Shown here: positions 27,035 through 34,385 of the stretch, one piece after another
How the letters are laid out: each line of letters opens with the position of its first letter
Numbering within the stretch: position 1 is the first letter of the stretch
NCBI RefSeq assembly: GCF_001189845.1
Contig: NZ_LFLZ01000087.1
Coordinates: 1 to 34,385 of the forward strand
DNA: 34,385 nucleotides
From: Bradyrhizobium tropiciagri
GTDB taxonomy: Bacteria; Pseudomonadota; Alphaproteobacteria; Rhizobiales; Xanthobacteraceae
Direction: 5' to 3'
Made by a program: the position numbers and the translations under genes
The notes under the pieces: generated by a model
The model's input: the letters and a program-made list of their open reading frames with translations, nothing else
Told to the model about the DNA's origin: nothing
Database searches by the model: none

Positions 27035-27697
27035 ATGCCGCTTGTCATCTCGGTTGCCCAGCGCAAGGGCGGGGTCGGAAAGACGACGCTTGCGGTTCTG
27101 CTGGCGGCGGAACTCGACCGGCGCACGGGCGTGGTCGGACTGGTCGACGCCGACTCGCAGGCGTCCGCCTGTCACTGGGCTGAGCCCGGCAATCTGACAT
27201 TCCCGGTCTATCAGCTTGACCCGGAAACCCGCCCGGTCGCCGAATGGGCCAAGCTGATGCGACAGATCCCGCATAAGATCATCGTGGTGGACTCCGCGCC
27301 CAACGACCGGGTGCTGGGCGCGGTGCTCGCGGTCGCCAACATCGTGCTGATGCCGTGTACGCCGTCGGGCCTCGACATCGAGGCCACCGCGCGAACGATC
27401 GACATCGTGCGCGAGGTGCGTGCGGCGCGGCGAACGGCGCTCCGCGCCATGATCGTGCCGAACCGGGTCGACCAGCGCACGCTCGAAGGCCAGCAACTGA
27501 TCGAGGAGCTGGATACGCTCGACGAGGAGATCGGGCCGATGATCGGAAGCCGCTCGGCCTATGTTCGCGCTGTCGCGTTGGGACAATCGGTGGCCGATTT
27601 CGCCGGCGGCACGCCCGCGGATCTCGAGATCAAGATGCTCGCCGATCTCGTCATGAGCTGGTGCGGGATCGCACCCCGGCAGCGGGTGACGGTTTAA
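27035..27697 (+). CDS. Orphan ParA/MinD-family ATPase
   Basis: 220 residues. The deviant Walker A motif KGGVGKTT (Lys11 and Lys16) is near the N-terminus, followed by the switch-like VGLVDADSQASACHW and IIVVDSAPND. Members bind ATP, dimerise and place cargo on the nucleoid or membrane. The start has AGGAG 6 bases upstream, and the gene follows the GT4 gene by 15 bases, so one transcript is likely. No parB and no parS-like cluster lies in the window, so it is not a plasmid partition pair. Given its place, spatial control of polysaccharide synthesis or of a secretion apparatus is possible but unproven. Confidence 0.85.
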   Translation: MPLVISVAQRKGGVGKTTLAVLLAAELDRRTGVVGLVDADSQASACHWAEPGNLTFPVYQLDPETRPVAEWAKLMRQIPHKIIVVDSAPNDRVLGAVLAVANIVLMPCTPSGLDIEATARTIDIVREVRAARRTALRAMIVPNRVDQRTLEGQQLIEELDTLDEEIGPMIGSRSAYVRAVALGQSVADFAGGTPADLEIKMLADLVMSWCGIAPRQRVTV

Positions 27698-27812
27698 CAG
27701 AGCGCGCCGGCGCTCGGAAGCGCGATAAGCCGCGATCCGTTGGACCTTCACGTGCGTTATCATTGGCGGCCGAAAGGTTCGCCGGCGCCGGAGCCCGGCC
27801 TGGTTAATGGAC

Positions 27813-27832
27813 TGCTCGGGCGCTTCCGAGCA
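27813..27832 (+). terminator. Possible terminator hairpin after parA-like gene
   Basis: Stem TGCTCGG (27813-27819) with CCGAGCA (27826-27832), loop of 6, followed by TTTGAG. It is 115 bases after the ParA-like stop and 84 bases before the next gene. The short T run makes it a weak call. Confidence 0.4.
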
Positions 27833-27915
27833 TTTGAGACAAATGCCGCCGCTCGCCTGAGCCTTAACTCAAGACATTTCCCGTAGATGCTTCCCGTCAC
27901 TTTGGGGAGTGAAGA

Positions 27916-28545
27916 ATGTACAGCGTCAAGAGAGTGGTGGCCTTGCTTCTGGCCATCGTCGCGCTCGGGACAAGCGCGCAGGACACCCAGGCCGGAATGA
28001 TCGGATTCCCGCTGCCGCTCGGCGGCGTGGTCGAGAAGATCCGCTTCAGCGAGCCGACGCTGGCGCCGATGGCCTACACGATTTTCTGCATGCGCTATGC
28101 CGACGAATGCAAGCCGAAAGCCCGCGCCCGCATGGTGTTCCGCGGCGGCGCCGCGCGCCTTACCAAACAGCGCATCGCCGATTTGATCGAGGTCAACGCC
28201 ACGGTCAACCGTCGCATCGTCCCACAGCGCAACGAACGCGGCCTCGCGGGCGAGGAATGGCTGATCAATCCGGCGCGCGGCGATTGCAACGACTATGCCG
28301 TCAGCAAGCGCCATGAACTGCTGGCGCGCGGCTGGCCGATGCGCAATCTGCTGCTGAGCGAGGTGGTAACCTCCTGGGGCGAGCATCATCTCGTGCTGGT
28401 GGTCCGCGTTGAGGGCGGCGATGTCGTGCTCGACAATCTGAACGCGCAGATCCGCACCTGGTCGCAGGCGCGTTATCGCTGGGTCAGGATGCAGACCCCG
28501 GCGAACCCCGACCACTGGGCCGCCGTCGCGCCGGCCCGCGCCTGA
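27916..28545 (+). CDS. Periplasmic transglutaminase-like cysteine protease (BTLCP, LapG-like family)
   Basis: 209 residues with an N-terminal signal peptide (hydrophobic stretch ~7-18, cleavage near residues 22-26). The papain/transglutaminase-like triad is visible: Cys124 in RGDCNDYAVSKRHEL, His158 in GEHHLVLVV, and Asp173 in VVLDNLNAQI. This is the BTLCP family (PF06035-type), whose studied member LapG cuts large RTX adhesins from the cell surface under control of LapD and calcium. Family members are common in rhizobia and often of unknown target. The start ATG has GGGGAG 6 bases upstream. The partial RTX gene at the left edge is a possible substrate, but this is only inferred. Confidence 0.88.
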   Translation: MYSVKRVVALLLAIVALGTSAQDTQAGMIGFPLPLGGVVEKIRFSEPTLAPMAYTIFCMRYADECKPKARARMVFRGGAARLTKQRIADLIEVNATVNRRIVPQRNERGLAGEEWLINPARGDCNDYAVSKRHELLARGWPMRNLLLSEVVTSWGEHHLVLVVRVEGGDVVLDNLNAQIRTWSQARYRWVRMQTPANPDHWAAVAPARA

Positions 28546-28578
28546 ATTTCCTGGGTTAGCCCGATCGTTTGAACGTGA

Positions 28579-28600
28579 CGCGGCGAGACATTTCGCCGCG
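28579..28600 (+). terminator. Possible terminator hairpin after the protease gene
   Basis: Stem CGCGGCGA (28579-28586) with TCGCCGCG (28593-28600), loop GACATT, about 34 bases after the protease stop. Only a short T stretch follows (GGTTTCAT), so the call is moderate. Confidence 0.45.
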
Positions 28601-28706
28601 CCAGGTTTCATGTGAGGCAGGCAGAACATCGCGAAGGCTGCGACGGCGCGCGGAACGATCGGAGGCGTGACCGGTTGATCCCGATCCAACCCTTCGAGGC
28701 ATCGAC

Positions 28707-28964
28707 ATGAAGCTGGCCGGCCTTGTCACAACAGCGGCGCTGGTCGTCGCCACCGCTGCCCCCGCGCTCGCACAGGGGGCGGGGCAGACCACGCAGGGCG
28801 CACAGCGCTATTCGATCGATGGCCCGGGCGGCGGCGTTCCGACATCGCGGCCGCAGGCGACCCGGCCGGTCCCGCCGGCAACACCGGTTTACCCTTACGG
28901 CAGGCCGTCACGCCACCGGCCACCAGTCGGGCAGCAGACCAACGTTCCGTTCGGGTCGCGTTAA
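28707..28964 (+). CDS. Small exported protein of unknown function
   Basis: 85 residues: a clear Sec signal peptide (MKLAGLVTTAALVVATAAPALAQ, likely cut after ALA at ~22) followed by a Gly/Pro/Arg-rich mature part with no cysteines and the motif SIDGPGGGVPTSRPQ. The ATG at 28707 has GAGG 8 bases upstream. It seems a single-gene unit. No known domain is recognised; such short disordered periplasmic proteins are frequent in Bradyrhizobiaceae-like genomes. Confidence 0.65.
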   Translation: MKLAGLVTTAALVVATAAPALAQGAGQTTQGAQRYSIDGPGGGVPTSRPQATRPVPPATPVYPYGRPSRHRPPVGQQTNVPFGSR

Positions 28965-29103
28965 CCGTCACTGCTGAAGCCAAATCCGTCCGGTCTTAAC
29001 GCTATTCCCATCGTCGTTTTGCCGCGCCCGACGGAATGTCGTACCCATCGACCATTGCATCTGTTGAGGCGCGGGATTGGCCTGCGCAGGGACGGCATCT
29101 TCA

Positions 29104-30099
29104 ATGGCGAGCAGGGGTTCGATCCTCATCACGGGTGGCGCGGGATACATCGGGTCCCATTGCGCCAAGGCCGTTGCCGAGGCCGGGTTTCTCCCGGTCG
29201 TCTATGACAATCTGTCCACCGGTCACCGCAACTTCGTGCAATGGGGCCCGCTCGTCGTCGGCGACGTCGCCGATCACGGCAAGATCGCCGCCACCATCCG
29301 TGAGCACAATGCGCTCGCCGTCATGCATTTCGCCGCGTTCAGCGCGGTCGGCGAGTCCGTCGCGGATCCGCAGAAATACTACGGCAATAACGTTGCCGGC
29401 ACGCTCGGCCTGCTGCGCGGCATGCGGGAGGCGGGCTGCGACCGCCTGGTGTTTTCTTCGACCGGCGCCGTCTATGGCAATGCCGGGCGCGATCCGATTC
29501 CCGAGAGCGCGGCAGGTCCGACCGTCAATCCCTACGGCCGCTCCAAATACATGATCGAGCAGCTGCTCGCTGATTATCGCGCGGCCTATCAGTTCAAATC
29601 GGTCTGCCTGCGTTACTTCAACGCCTGCGGTGCCGATGCTTCCGGCACCATCGGCGAGCTTCGCGATCCCGAGACGCACCTCATTCCACGCGCGATGATG
29701 GCGCTGCTCGGGCATGTGCCCGACTTCGCGATCTTCGGTGAGGACTATGAGACGCCTGACGGCACCGCGGTGCGCGACTATATCCACGTCGACGATCTCG
29801 CCGCCGCCCATATCGCCGCGCTCGAGCTGCTGCTGAAGGGCGATGCCGGCGGCGTGTTCAACCTCGGCACCGGCACCGGCTATTCGGTGCGCGAGGTGCT
29901 CGATGCGATCCGCGCCGAGACCGGCGAGGCGGTGCCGAGCGTGGTGCGCGAACGGCGGGCCGGCGATCCGCCGATCCTGGTCGCCGATCCCGCCAAGTCG
30001 GAGAGCGGGCTCGGATTCAAGGCGAAGAGGTCCGATCTCGGCCACATCATTCGCTCGGCCTGGGCGTGGCACCAGAAGGCGCATCCGCGCCGGCGCTAA
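29104..30099 (+). CDS. galE: UDP-glucose 4-epimerase
   Basis: Interconverts UDP-glucose and UDP-galactose, feeding galactose into surface polysaccharides. 331 residues from ATG 29104. ILITGGAGYIGSH (7-19) is the NAD loop; Ser119/Thr120 in FSSTGAVYG and Tyr144-x3-Lys148 in YGRSKYMIE are the catalytic residues. RYFNACGAD, PDGTAVRDYIHVDDLA and NLGTGTGYSVREV are GalE hallmarks. An in-frame TTG at 29077 adds nine residues and is less likely. Its end faces that of the UbiA-like gene with 10 bases between. Confidence 0.95.
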   Translation: MASRGSILITGGAGYIGSHCAKAVAEAGFLPVVYDNLSTGHRNFVQWGPLVVGDVADHGKIAATIREHNALAVMHFAAFSAVGESVADPQKYYGNNVAGTLGLLRGMREAGCDRLVFSSTGAVYGNAGRDPIPESAAGPTVNPYGRSKYMIEQLLADYRAAYQFKSVCLRYFNACGADASGTIGELRDPETHLIPRAMMALLGHVPDFAIFGEDYETPDGTAVRDYIHVDDLAAAHIAALELLLKGDAGGVFNLGTGTGYSVREVLDAIRAETGEAVPSVVRERRAGDPPILVADPAKSESGLGFKAKRSDLGHIIRSAWAWHQKAHPRRR

Positions 30100-30109
30100 C
30101 CAATTGCGG

Positions 30110-31096
30110 CTATTCCAGCGTGATGTAGTGCTGCTCCGCGAGGCGGCCGAGGAACGGCATGTCGACGAAGCTCGTCACCAGGAACACAGCGACCAGCGCC
30201 AGCACGATCAGCATCAGGCCGCGCTCGCCATAGAGCTTCTCGGGCTTCTGCGCCGACGATCCCGGCGACGTCGACATCGAGAAGTAGGTGGTGAACAGCA
30301 TCACCACCAGCGGCATCGCGAGGATGTACTCGATGCGGTACTTCACCAGGAATACCGAGAGGAAGAACACCGAGAACAGCGAGTAGCTGAGGCACGAGGC
30401 GGTCAGCGACACCTCGGTATAATCGGCAAAGCTCGCGCGGCAGCGCGCCAATAGCTCCTTGCCGTAGGACGCGGCGATCTCGCGATATTCGGACAGCCGC
30501 TTGGCGGCCATCAGGAACGCGCCGCCGAACCAGTAGCACAGGATCACCGAGCTCGGCGGCAGCGAGGTCGGGTCGATCATCGCCCAGCCGATCAACAGCC
30601 GCAGCGGATTGTTGACGGACTCCGAGATGACGTCGAAATAGGCCTTGTCCTTGCTGCGCAGCGGCGGGACGTTATAGACGAGGCCCTGCAGGGCAAAGAT
30701 GCTGCTTGCGAGCAGCATCAGGCGGCTGCTCGCTGCCGCGCAGACGAGGCCGATCGCCAGCAGCACCAGCCACTCCAGCCCGATGATCCTGCCGTCCATG
30801 GCGCTCTGCACCGCGGAGCGCTGCGACTTGGTCGGGTGATGGCGGTCGAAATCGCGGTCGAACCATTCGTTGATCACATAGTTGGCCGACGCGATGCAGA
30901 CCGCGGTCACAAGTCCGAGCACGATGTCGGCGGCGAGGTGCTCGCTCCTCGCGCCGCGCAACAGCCAGGCGAGGATGATCCCGGGAACGATGAAGATGTG
31001 CTTGGTGCCGTGGTCGAGCCGCAGGATCGCAAGGTACTGCCGGATGCCTGCGGCCGGCGCCTTGCGGGTGTCGATCTTGCTGTCCATCAGCGCCAT
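30110..31096 (-). CDS. UbiA-family prenyltransferase, decaprenyl-phosphate phosphoribosyltransferase-like
   Basis: 328 residues, about eight or nine membrane helices. The first acidic motif is NYVINEWFDRDFDR (Asn72-Arg85), the Mg/pyrophosphate site of the UbiA superfamily; the second region is YNVPPLRSKDKAYFDVISES. The form NExxDRDxD followed by HHPTKSQR is like that of decaprenyl-phosphate phosphoribosyltransferase (DPPR synthase, Rv3806c type) and its relatives such as rhizobial NoeC, rather than UbiA of quinone synthesis. It may attach phosphoribose to a polyprenyl phosphate. ATG 31096 has AAGGA upstream. It lies 36 bases after the GT-C gene in one minus-strand unit. Confidence 0.82.
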   Translation of the reverse strand: MALMDSKIDTRKAPAAGIRQYLAILRLDHGTKHIFIVPGIILAWLLRGARSEHLAADIVLGLVTAVCIASANYVINEWFDRDFDRHHPTKSQRSAVQSAMDGRIIGLEWLVLLAIGLVCAAASSRLMLLASSIFALQGLVYNVPPLRSKDKAYFDVISESVNNPLRLLIGWAMIDPTSLPPSSVILCYWFGGAFLMAAKRLSEYREIAASYGKELLARCRASFADYTEVSLTASCLSYSLFSVFFLSVFLVKYRIEYILAMPLVVMLFTTYFSMSTSPGSSAQKPEKLYGERGLMLIVLALVAVFLVTSFVDMPFLGRLAEQHYITLE

Positions 31097-31132
31097 CGCG
31101 CAGGTCCTTTCCTGGTGTCCTCGATCGATCGC

Positions 31133-32794
31133 CTAGTTGAGGAGGTAGACGTCGAAGCTCTCGTCGGTTTTGGCGGGATCGAAGCGGCGGATCAGCGTGG
31201 TCGCTGCGCGGAAATCGCTGACCTGCGCGTCCGAGGCGCGGAACGTCCGCCAGTCCTCGCCCTCGTCATGGATCCGGTCGGGCACCATCTCATCGAGCCG
31301 ATAGGCCAGCAGGATGATGACGGGCGCACCACGCGTGTCGCGCAGTTCGCGTGCCAGACGCAGCGTCTCGCCGAGATCGCTGTCCATCCTGCCCTTGCGC
31401 GAGAAGATCACGACGCTGCCGAGCTTGCGGTCGCGCGCGAGATAGAGCGGGTTCTTGACATAATAGGGCAGGGCCTCGACCAGGTATTCCGGCTCGCTGA
31501 GGATGATCGCGTTGGCGAGATCGGGACGTGAGGCGATCAGGCGGCCGAGATCGGCGCTGCGGCTCGCGACGATACCCCTCGCAGCACTGCGCAGATCGTT
31601 GATGCCGGCGGCGCTCTGGATCGCGAGCACCAGCAGGAGCGACACGCGTCCGACCGCGGGCAACAGCCGATCGTGCCATGCTCGAGAGGCGGATGTCGCC
31701 GCGGTGATCCGGCCCCAGCCGATCCAGTACAGCGCGATCAGGAAGCACAGCCAGACCGCGGCGTGACGGTAGGCGCCGTTGGCCGCGACGGCAAAGAACA
31801 GCGACGTCAGCAGCAAGGCGGCGATGGCAGCGAGAAAGGCCGGACGCCGCGACAGCAGCCCGAGCGTCGCGCCGAACAGCAGCACCGATCCTGCGATGGA
31901 AGTCAGCAGATTGGCAAACAGCGCGCCCAGCGACGTCGCGCCGGGGTTCACCAGCGACAGGACTGCCGCCGCCAGCGGCGAAGCATGCGACCAGTCGCGG
32001 GCCGCCGCATCATTATAGGTCGGCAGCATCGTCACCGCGCAAATCGCGACGCCGATCGTTGCGCTGACGGCATTGATCGCGAAATTGGTGAGTTGCGGCG
32101 TCCAGCGCCAGCCAAATTGGTTCGCGAGTTGGGTCTCGAGCAGGTCAAGCAGCCAGAACAGCAGGAACGCGCCGACCATGATCGCGCCGACGACATTGGT
32201 GTTGGCGAGCAGGAACAACAGCGCGCCGAGCAGGAGGCCGCGGTCGCGATGCGCCGGATAGCAGGCCGCGATCGCGAACAGGAACAGCGCCGAGATGCCG
32301 TAGTTCCTGGCCATCACCACATATTCGAACAGCAGCGCATGGCTCGTGATCAGCAACAGCACCAGCGGCCGCGGGAAGGGCGACCGGAAGATCAGCAGGG
32401 CGACCGTAAGGAGCCCGATCACGAAGGCGACGCCGGGCAGCACCTCGACCCGGCCGAACACCGCATGCGCGCCGCGCAGCAGCAGGTACCAGAGGGCAGG
32501 GTGGCCTTCGCCATGCAGGCCCCTCAGCATGGCGATCAGGTTGTCGCCGTTCAGCGCGATGGTGAGCGCGCGGACCTCGTCGCGCCACATCACGTGATGG
32601 GCGATCTGGAAGCCGACCAGCGCGATCCATCCCGCGAGCAGCAGGAGGTCCGGCCAGGATCGGCGGTCCCGCTTCGGCGCGAACAACCAGTCGTCCAGGA
32701 TTTGCAAAGATCGGGTCAATGAACCCTGCTGCTGCTCGGATCGGTAACGCCAAACCGCGGCGTCGGCCGCGGGTTTCGTCATTTGTGTTAACAT
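31133..32794 (-). CDS. GT-C-type integral membrane glycosyltransferase
   Basis: 553 residues with about ten or more membrane helices (starting with LLLLAGWIALVGFQIAHHV) and a hydrophilic C-terminal domain of ~150 residues. The first periplasmic loop has WRDEVRALTIAL (Asp72-Glu73) followed by GLHGEGHPALWYLLLRG, the acidic motif and layout of GT-C transferases that use polyprenyl-phosphate sugar donors (PMT/ArnT-like). It probably moves a sugar onto an envelope glycan on the periplasmic side. ATG 32794 with AGGCGG 6 bases upstream is chosen; ATG 32821 has no ribosome-binding site. It is the first gene of a two-gene unit with the UbiA-like enzyme, which could make its lipid-linked donor. Confidence 0.78.
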   Translation of the reverse strand: MLTQMTKPAADAAVWRYRSEQQQGSLTRSLQILDDWLFAPKRDRRSWPDLLLLAGWIALVGFQIAHHVMWRDEVRALTIALNGDNLIAMLRGLHGEGHPALWYLLLRGAHAVFGRVEVLPGVAFVIGLLTVALLIFRSPFPRPLVLLLITSHALLFEYVVMARNYGISALFLFAIAACYPAHRDRGLLLGALLFLLANTNVVGAIMVGAFLLFWLLDLLETQLANQFGWRWTPQLTNFAINAVSATIGVAICAVTMLPTYNDAAARDWSHASPLAAAVLSLVNPGATSLGALFANLLTSIAGSVLLFGATLGLLSRRPAFLAAIAALLLTSLFFAVAANGAYRHAAVWLCFLIALYWIGWGRITAATSASRAWHDRLLPAVGRVSLLLVLAIQSAAGINDLRSAARGIVASRSADLGRLIASRPDLANAIILSEPEYLVEALPYYVKNPLYLARDRKLGSVVIFSRKGRMDSDLGETLRLARELRDTRGAPVIILLAYRLDEMVPDRIHDEGEDWRTFRASDAQVSDFRAATTLIRRFDPAKTDESFDVYLLN

Positions 32795-32845
32795 TAAAAG
32801 CCGCCTAGAATGTTGTAACATTAAGGGCGAGCCAGATTAACATTT
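32788..32845. promoter_or_regulatory. Three direct A+T repeats in a divergent gap
   Basis: TTAACATTAA (32788-32797), TAACATTAA (32816-32824) and TTAACATTT (32837-32845) stand in direct order with spacings of about 28 and 21 bases, around the divergent starts of the GT-C gene and the gene at 32846. The spacing is near two to three helix turns, which suggests a regulator binding as an array. The first copy overlaps the chosen GT-C start codon. Confidence 0.45.
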
Positions 32846-34003
32846 ATGACGGCGGCACCGGCCCAGAGGACGGTCAGGGACGTGAGCCCTGCGCACCCCG
32901 AAGTGGAGTTCGCGCTGGTGCTGGCGCGGACCATCGAGTCCGTGCGTTCCGACCCGCAGCAGCTGCGCAGCGCCGTCTACGAGCTGGCGCGGCAGAAGCT
33001 GCAGCAGCTCTCGCATGAGGATCCCGGCGAAAAAGCGCGCCTGATGCGGGCGCTGGAAGTGGCGATCGAGGGCATCGAGGCGCACACCAGGGATGATCTG
33101 GTCGAGACGTTTTCGGTGCCCACGGCGCGGGCGCTGCCCGCGTTCCTGGAGGCGGCGGGCGCCGCGCGGCGGATCGAGCGGCCGCCCCGGATCGATGCCG
33201 AGGAGGCATTTGTCACCACGCTTGAGCCTGTTGCGCCGGCCAAGATGCCGCGCCGTCCGCGATGGTCGTCATCGGCGCCCCTGCGCTACGTTGTCATGCT
33301 GGCTCTCTTTGGACTGATCGCGGCCGTGGTCCTGCTGCAGCAGCGCGGTGTGTCGCTGGCGGAGGCGCGCGCGATGATTGCGGGCACGCTCGCACCGGCG
33401 CCGCCTCAAACGCAAAGGCCGGCCGTCGTCGCCACCGTGCCTGCCCCGGCGAGGCCCGCCGAACCGCCTGCTCCAAGACGGCCGGTGCCGTCTGCCTATG
33501 GTGTGTATGCCGAGAGCGGCGGCAAGCTGTACGAGCTGCAGCTGATCCAGGGCCGTGCGCCCGATCCGCGCATCGCGATTTCAGCTGCGATCACCAAGCC
33601 GAGCGAGACCTCGCTGCCGGACGGGCATTTGCGCTTCATCGTGTTCCGGCGCGATGGCGCTGGCGGCGCGTCCGACCCGATCGACGTGCGCCTGATCGCG
33701 CGCGTGACCCAGCAGACCACCTTCGATGCGACCGGCAAGCCGGTGGTCTCGCCGGGCGACGACACCTGGGTGATCCGCAACATCTCGATCCCGTTCCGCA
33801 CGGCGCCGCTCAGCGAGGATCCGCAGATGTTCGAGGTCCAGCCGCGCGACGACGCGCCGCTGTCGCCGGGACGCTACGCGCTGATCCTGAAGGCGCAGGC
33901 CTATGACTTCACGGTCGAGGGCGCGGTGACCGACAAGCGGCATTGCCTGCAGCGGCTGGCGGCCGCGAATGGCGTGTTCTACTCGGAATGCGAAAGGCCG
34001 TGA
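32846..34003 (+). CDS. Single-pass membrane protein of unknown function
   Basis: 385 residues, family not recognised. A helical, charged cytoplasmic N-domain (~17-90, LARTIESVRSDPQQLRSAVYELARQ) is followed by one transmembrane helix at ~147-164, a Pro/Ala-rich linker (~180-215), and a beta-rich periplasmic domain (~220-385) with two cysteines near the C-terminus (HCLQRL, SECERP). The layout is like that of an inner-membrane sensor or anchor. ATG 32846 has only a distant AGGG, so the start is uncertain. The next gene overlaps its end by 16 bases, so the two are a pair. Confidence 0.7.
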   Translation: MTAAPAQRTVRDVSPAHPEVEFALVLARTIESVRSDPQQLRSAVYELARQKLQQLSHEDPGEKARLMRALEVAIEGIEAHTRDDLVETFSVPTARALPAFLEAAGAARRIERPPRIDAEEAFVTTLEPVAPAKMPRRPRWSSSAPLRYVVMLALFGLIAAVVLLQQRGVSLAEARAMIAGTLAPAPPQTQRPAVVATVPAPARPAEPPAPRRPVPSAYGVYAESGGKLYELQLIQGRAPDPRIAISAAITKPSETSLPDGHLRFIVFRRDGAGGASDPIDVRLIARVTQQTTFDATGKPVVSPGDDTWVIRNISIPFRTAPLSEDPQMFEVQPRDDAPLSPGRYALILKAQAYDFTVEGAVTDKRHCLQRLAAANGVFYSECERP

Positions 34004-34233
34004 GCGCCGCGCCCATCCGGTTCAGCGCCGTGCTGGCGCTGTTGCTGTCGTCGAATGCCGCCATCGCCGCACCGGATGCCGAGACGGCGAAGCGGTGCCT
34101 GCGCGCCGCCTATCTGGTCTACCCGTACAAGCGACCGGGTGCCGTGCCGATGAATGGCGACCGCCTGCACTTCTTTCAGCAGTGCATGGCGCAAGAGGGC
34201 AACAAATCGGCGGAAGCGCCGAAGCGCGATTAA
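33988..34233 (+). CDS. Small exported protein, partner of the preceding gene
   Basis: 81 residues from ATG 33988. A signal peptide (~1-24, FSAVLALLLSSNAAIAAP) precedes a short mature part with two cysteines (KRCLRAAYLVYPYK and FFQQCMAQEG) that could form a disulphide bond, and a charged tail. It overlaps the previous gene by 16 bases in another frame, which suggests coupled translation. The frame is open upstream to 33943, but the signal peptide points to 33988. No known domain is recognised. Confidence 0.62.
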   Translation: MRKAVSAAPIRFSAVLALLLSSNAAIAAPDAETAKRCLRAAYLVYPYKRPGAVPMNGDRLHFFQQCMAQEGNKSAEAPKRD

Positions 34234-34269
34234 CTCGTGATAGGATTAGGTTGAGCCGGAACGGCGGTG

Positions 34270-34385
34270 CTTCACCTCTCCTTTGGGAGAGGTCGGCGCG
34301 TAGCGCCGGGTGAGGGATCACGGTCTCTCGTTAGCGCCGCGGCCCCTCACCCGATTTGCTGCGCAAATCGACCTCTCCCCGCTGG
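34270..34385. repeat. Palindromic intergenic repeat, copy 2 (cut by window end)
   Basis: Same family and orientation as the repeat at 17917-18120: TTCACCTCTCC-TTTGG-GAGAGGT, GGTGAGGGATCACGGTCTCTCG, CCCCTCACCCG and GACCTCTCCCC recur in the same order, and the leading flank GGATTAGGTTGAG (34243-34255) matches GGACTAGGTTGAA of copy 1. Inserted palindromes differ: GGCGC-GTA-GCGCC in the left arm and GATTTGC-TGC-GCAAATC in the right. The right end lies beyond the window. Confidence 0.85.

Noticed and set aside
27035..27697. Plasmid-type partition locus
   Set aside because: No ParB gene and no repeated parS-like sites nearby; the neighbours are chromosomal polysaccharide genes.
28960..29000. CtrA-like sites (TTAACCGT at 28964 and nearby TTAAC)
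   Set aside because: Only half-sites, without the TTAA-N7-TTAA layout, so too weak to call.
31673..32722. 349-codon plus-strand frame rich in Gln/Arg
   Set aside because: Antisense to the membrane helices of the GT-C gene; Gln/Arg/Asp-rich composition is what reversed hydrophobic codons give.

Overview
The window looks like a chromosomal envelope and exopolysaccharide region of a high-GC alphaproteobacterium, most likely a Bradyrhizobium-type rhizobium. This rests on base composition, gene families, frequent TTG/GTG starts and a recurrent palindromic repeat; the genus is an inference.

Region 1 (1-7246, + strand) is a type I secretion locus. It holds the C-terminal end of an RTX calcium-binding protein, a small SAM methyltransferase, a type I ABC exporter with a C39-like domain (frame broken near 2788), an HlyD-type adaptor, and a long Sel1-repeat protein whose ATG overlaps the adaptor stop codon. 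Region 2 (7572-14189) holds glycan genes: a WbsX/GH99-like protein with beta-sandwich arms, a GT2 transferase, a Tat-exported GH99-like protein, a GT92-type transferase and a methyltransferase-like protein. Region 3 (14356-17901) is a complete dTDP-L-rhamnose set arranged as two divergent pairs, rfbA-rfbB on the minus strand and rfbC-rfbD on the plus strand. A palindromic repeat and the terminator of ugd (UDP-glucose dehydrogenase) follow.

Region 4 (18266-27019) holds ugd, two very large GT2 proteins that face each other and overlap tail to tail by 60 bp (each with one frame break), an unrecognised protein just upstream of the second, and a GT4 transferase. Region 5 (27035-30099) holds an orphan ParA/MinD-like ATPase, a periplasmic BTLCP (LapG-like family) cysteine protease, a small exported protein and galE. 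Region 6 (30110-34385) holds a two-gene minus-strand unit (a GT-C membrane protein and a UbiA/DPPR-synthase-like prenyltransferase), a single-pass membrane protein of unknown function, a small exported protein, and a second copy of the palindromic repeat cut by the window end.

Taken together, the genes can make dTDP-rhamnose, UDP-glucuronate and UDP-galactose, and they encode several transferases to use them. They sit beside a dedicated exporter for an RTX protein. A plausible reading is coordinated synthesis of a surface polysaccharide, or of glycan on a secreted RTX surface protein. The glycoprotein part is inference. Three long genes each carry a single-base frame break of the same type (one base missing). 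This could be true decay or sequencing error and should be settled before functions are assigned.
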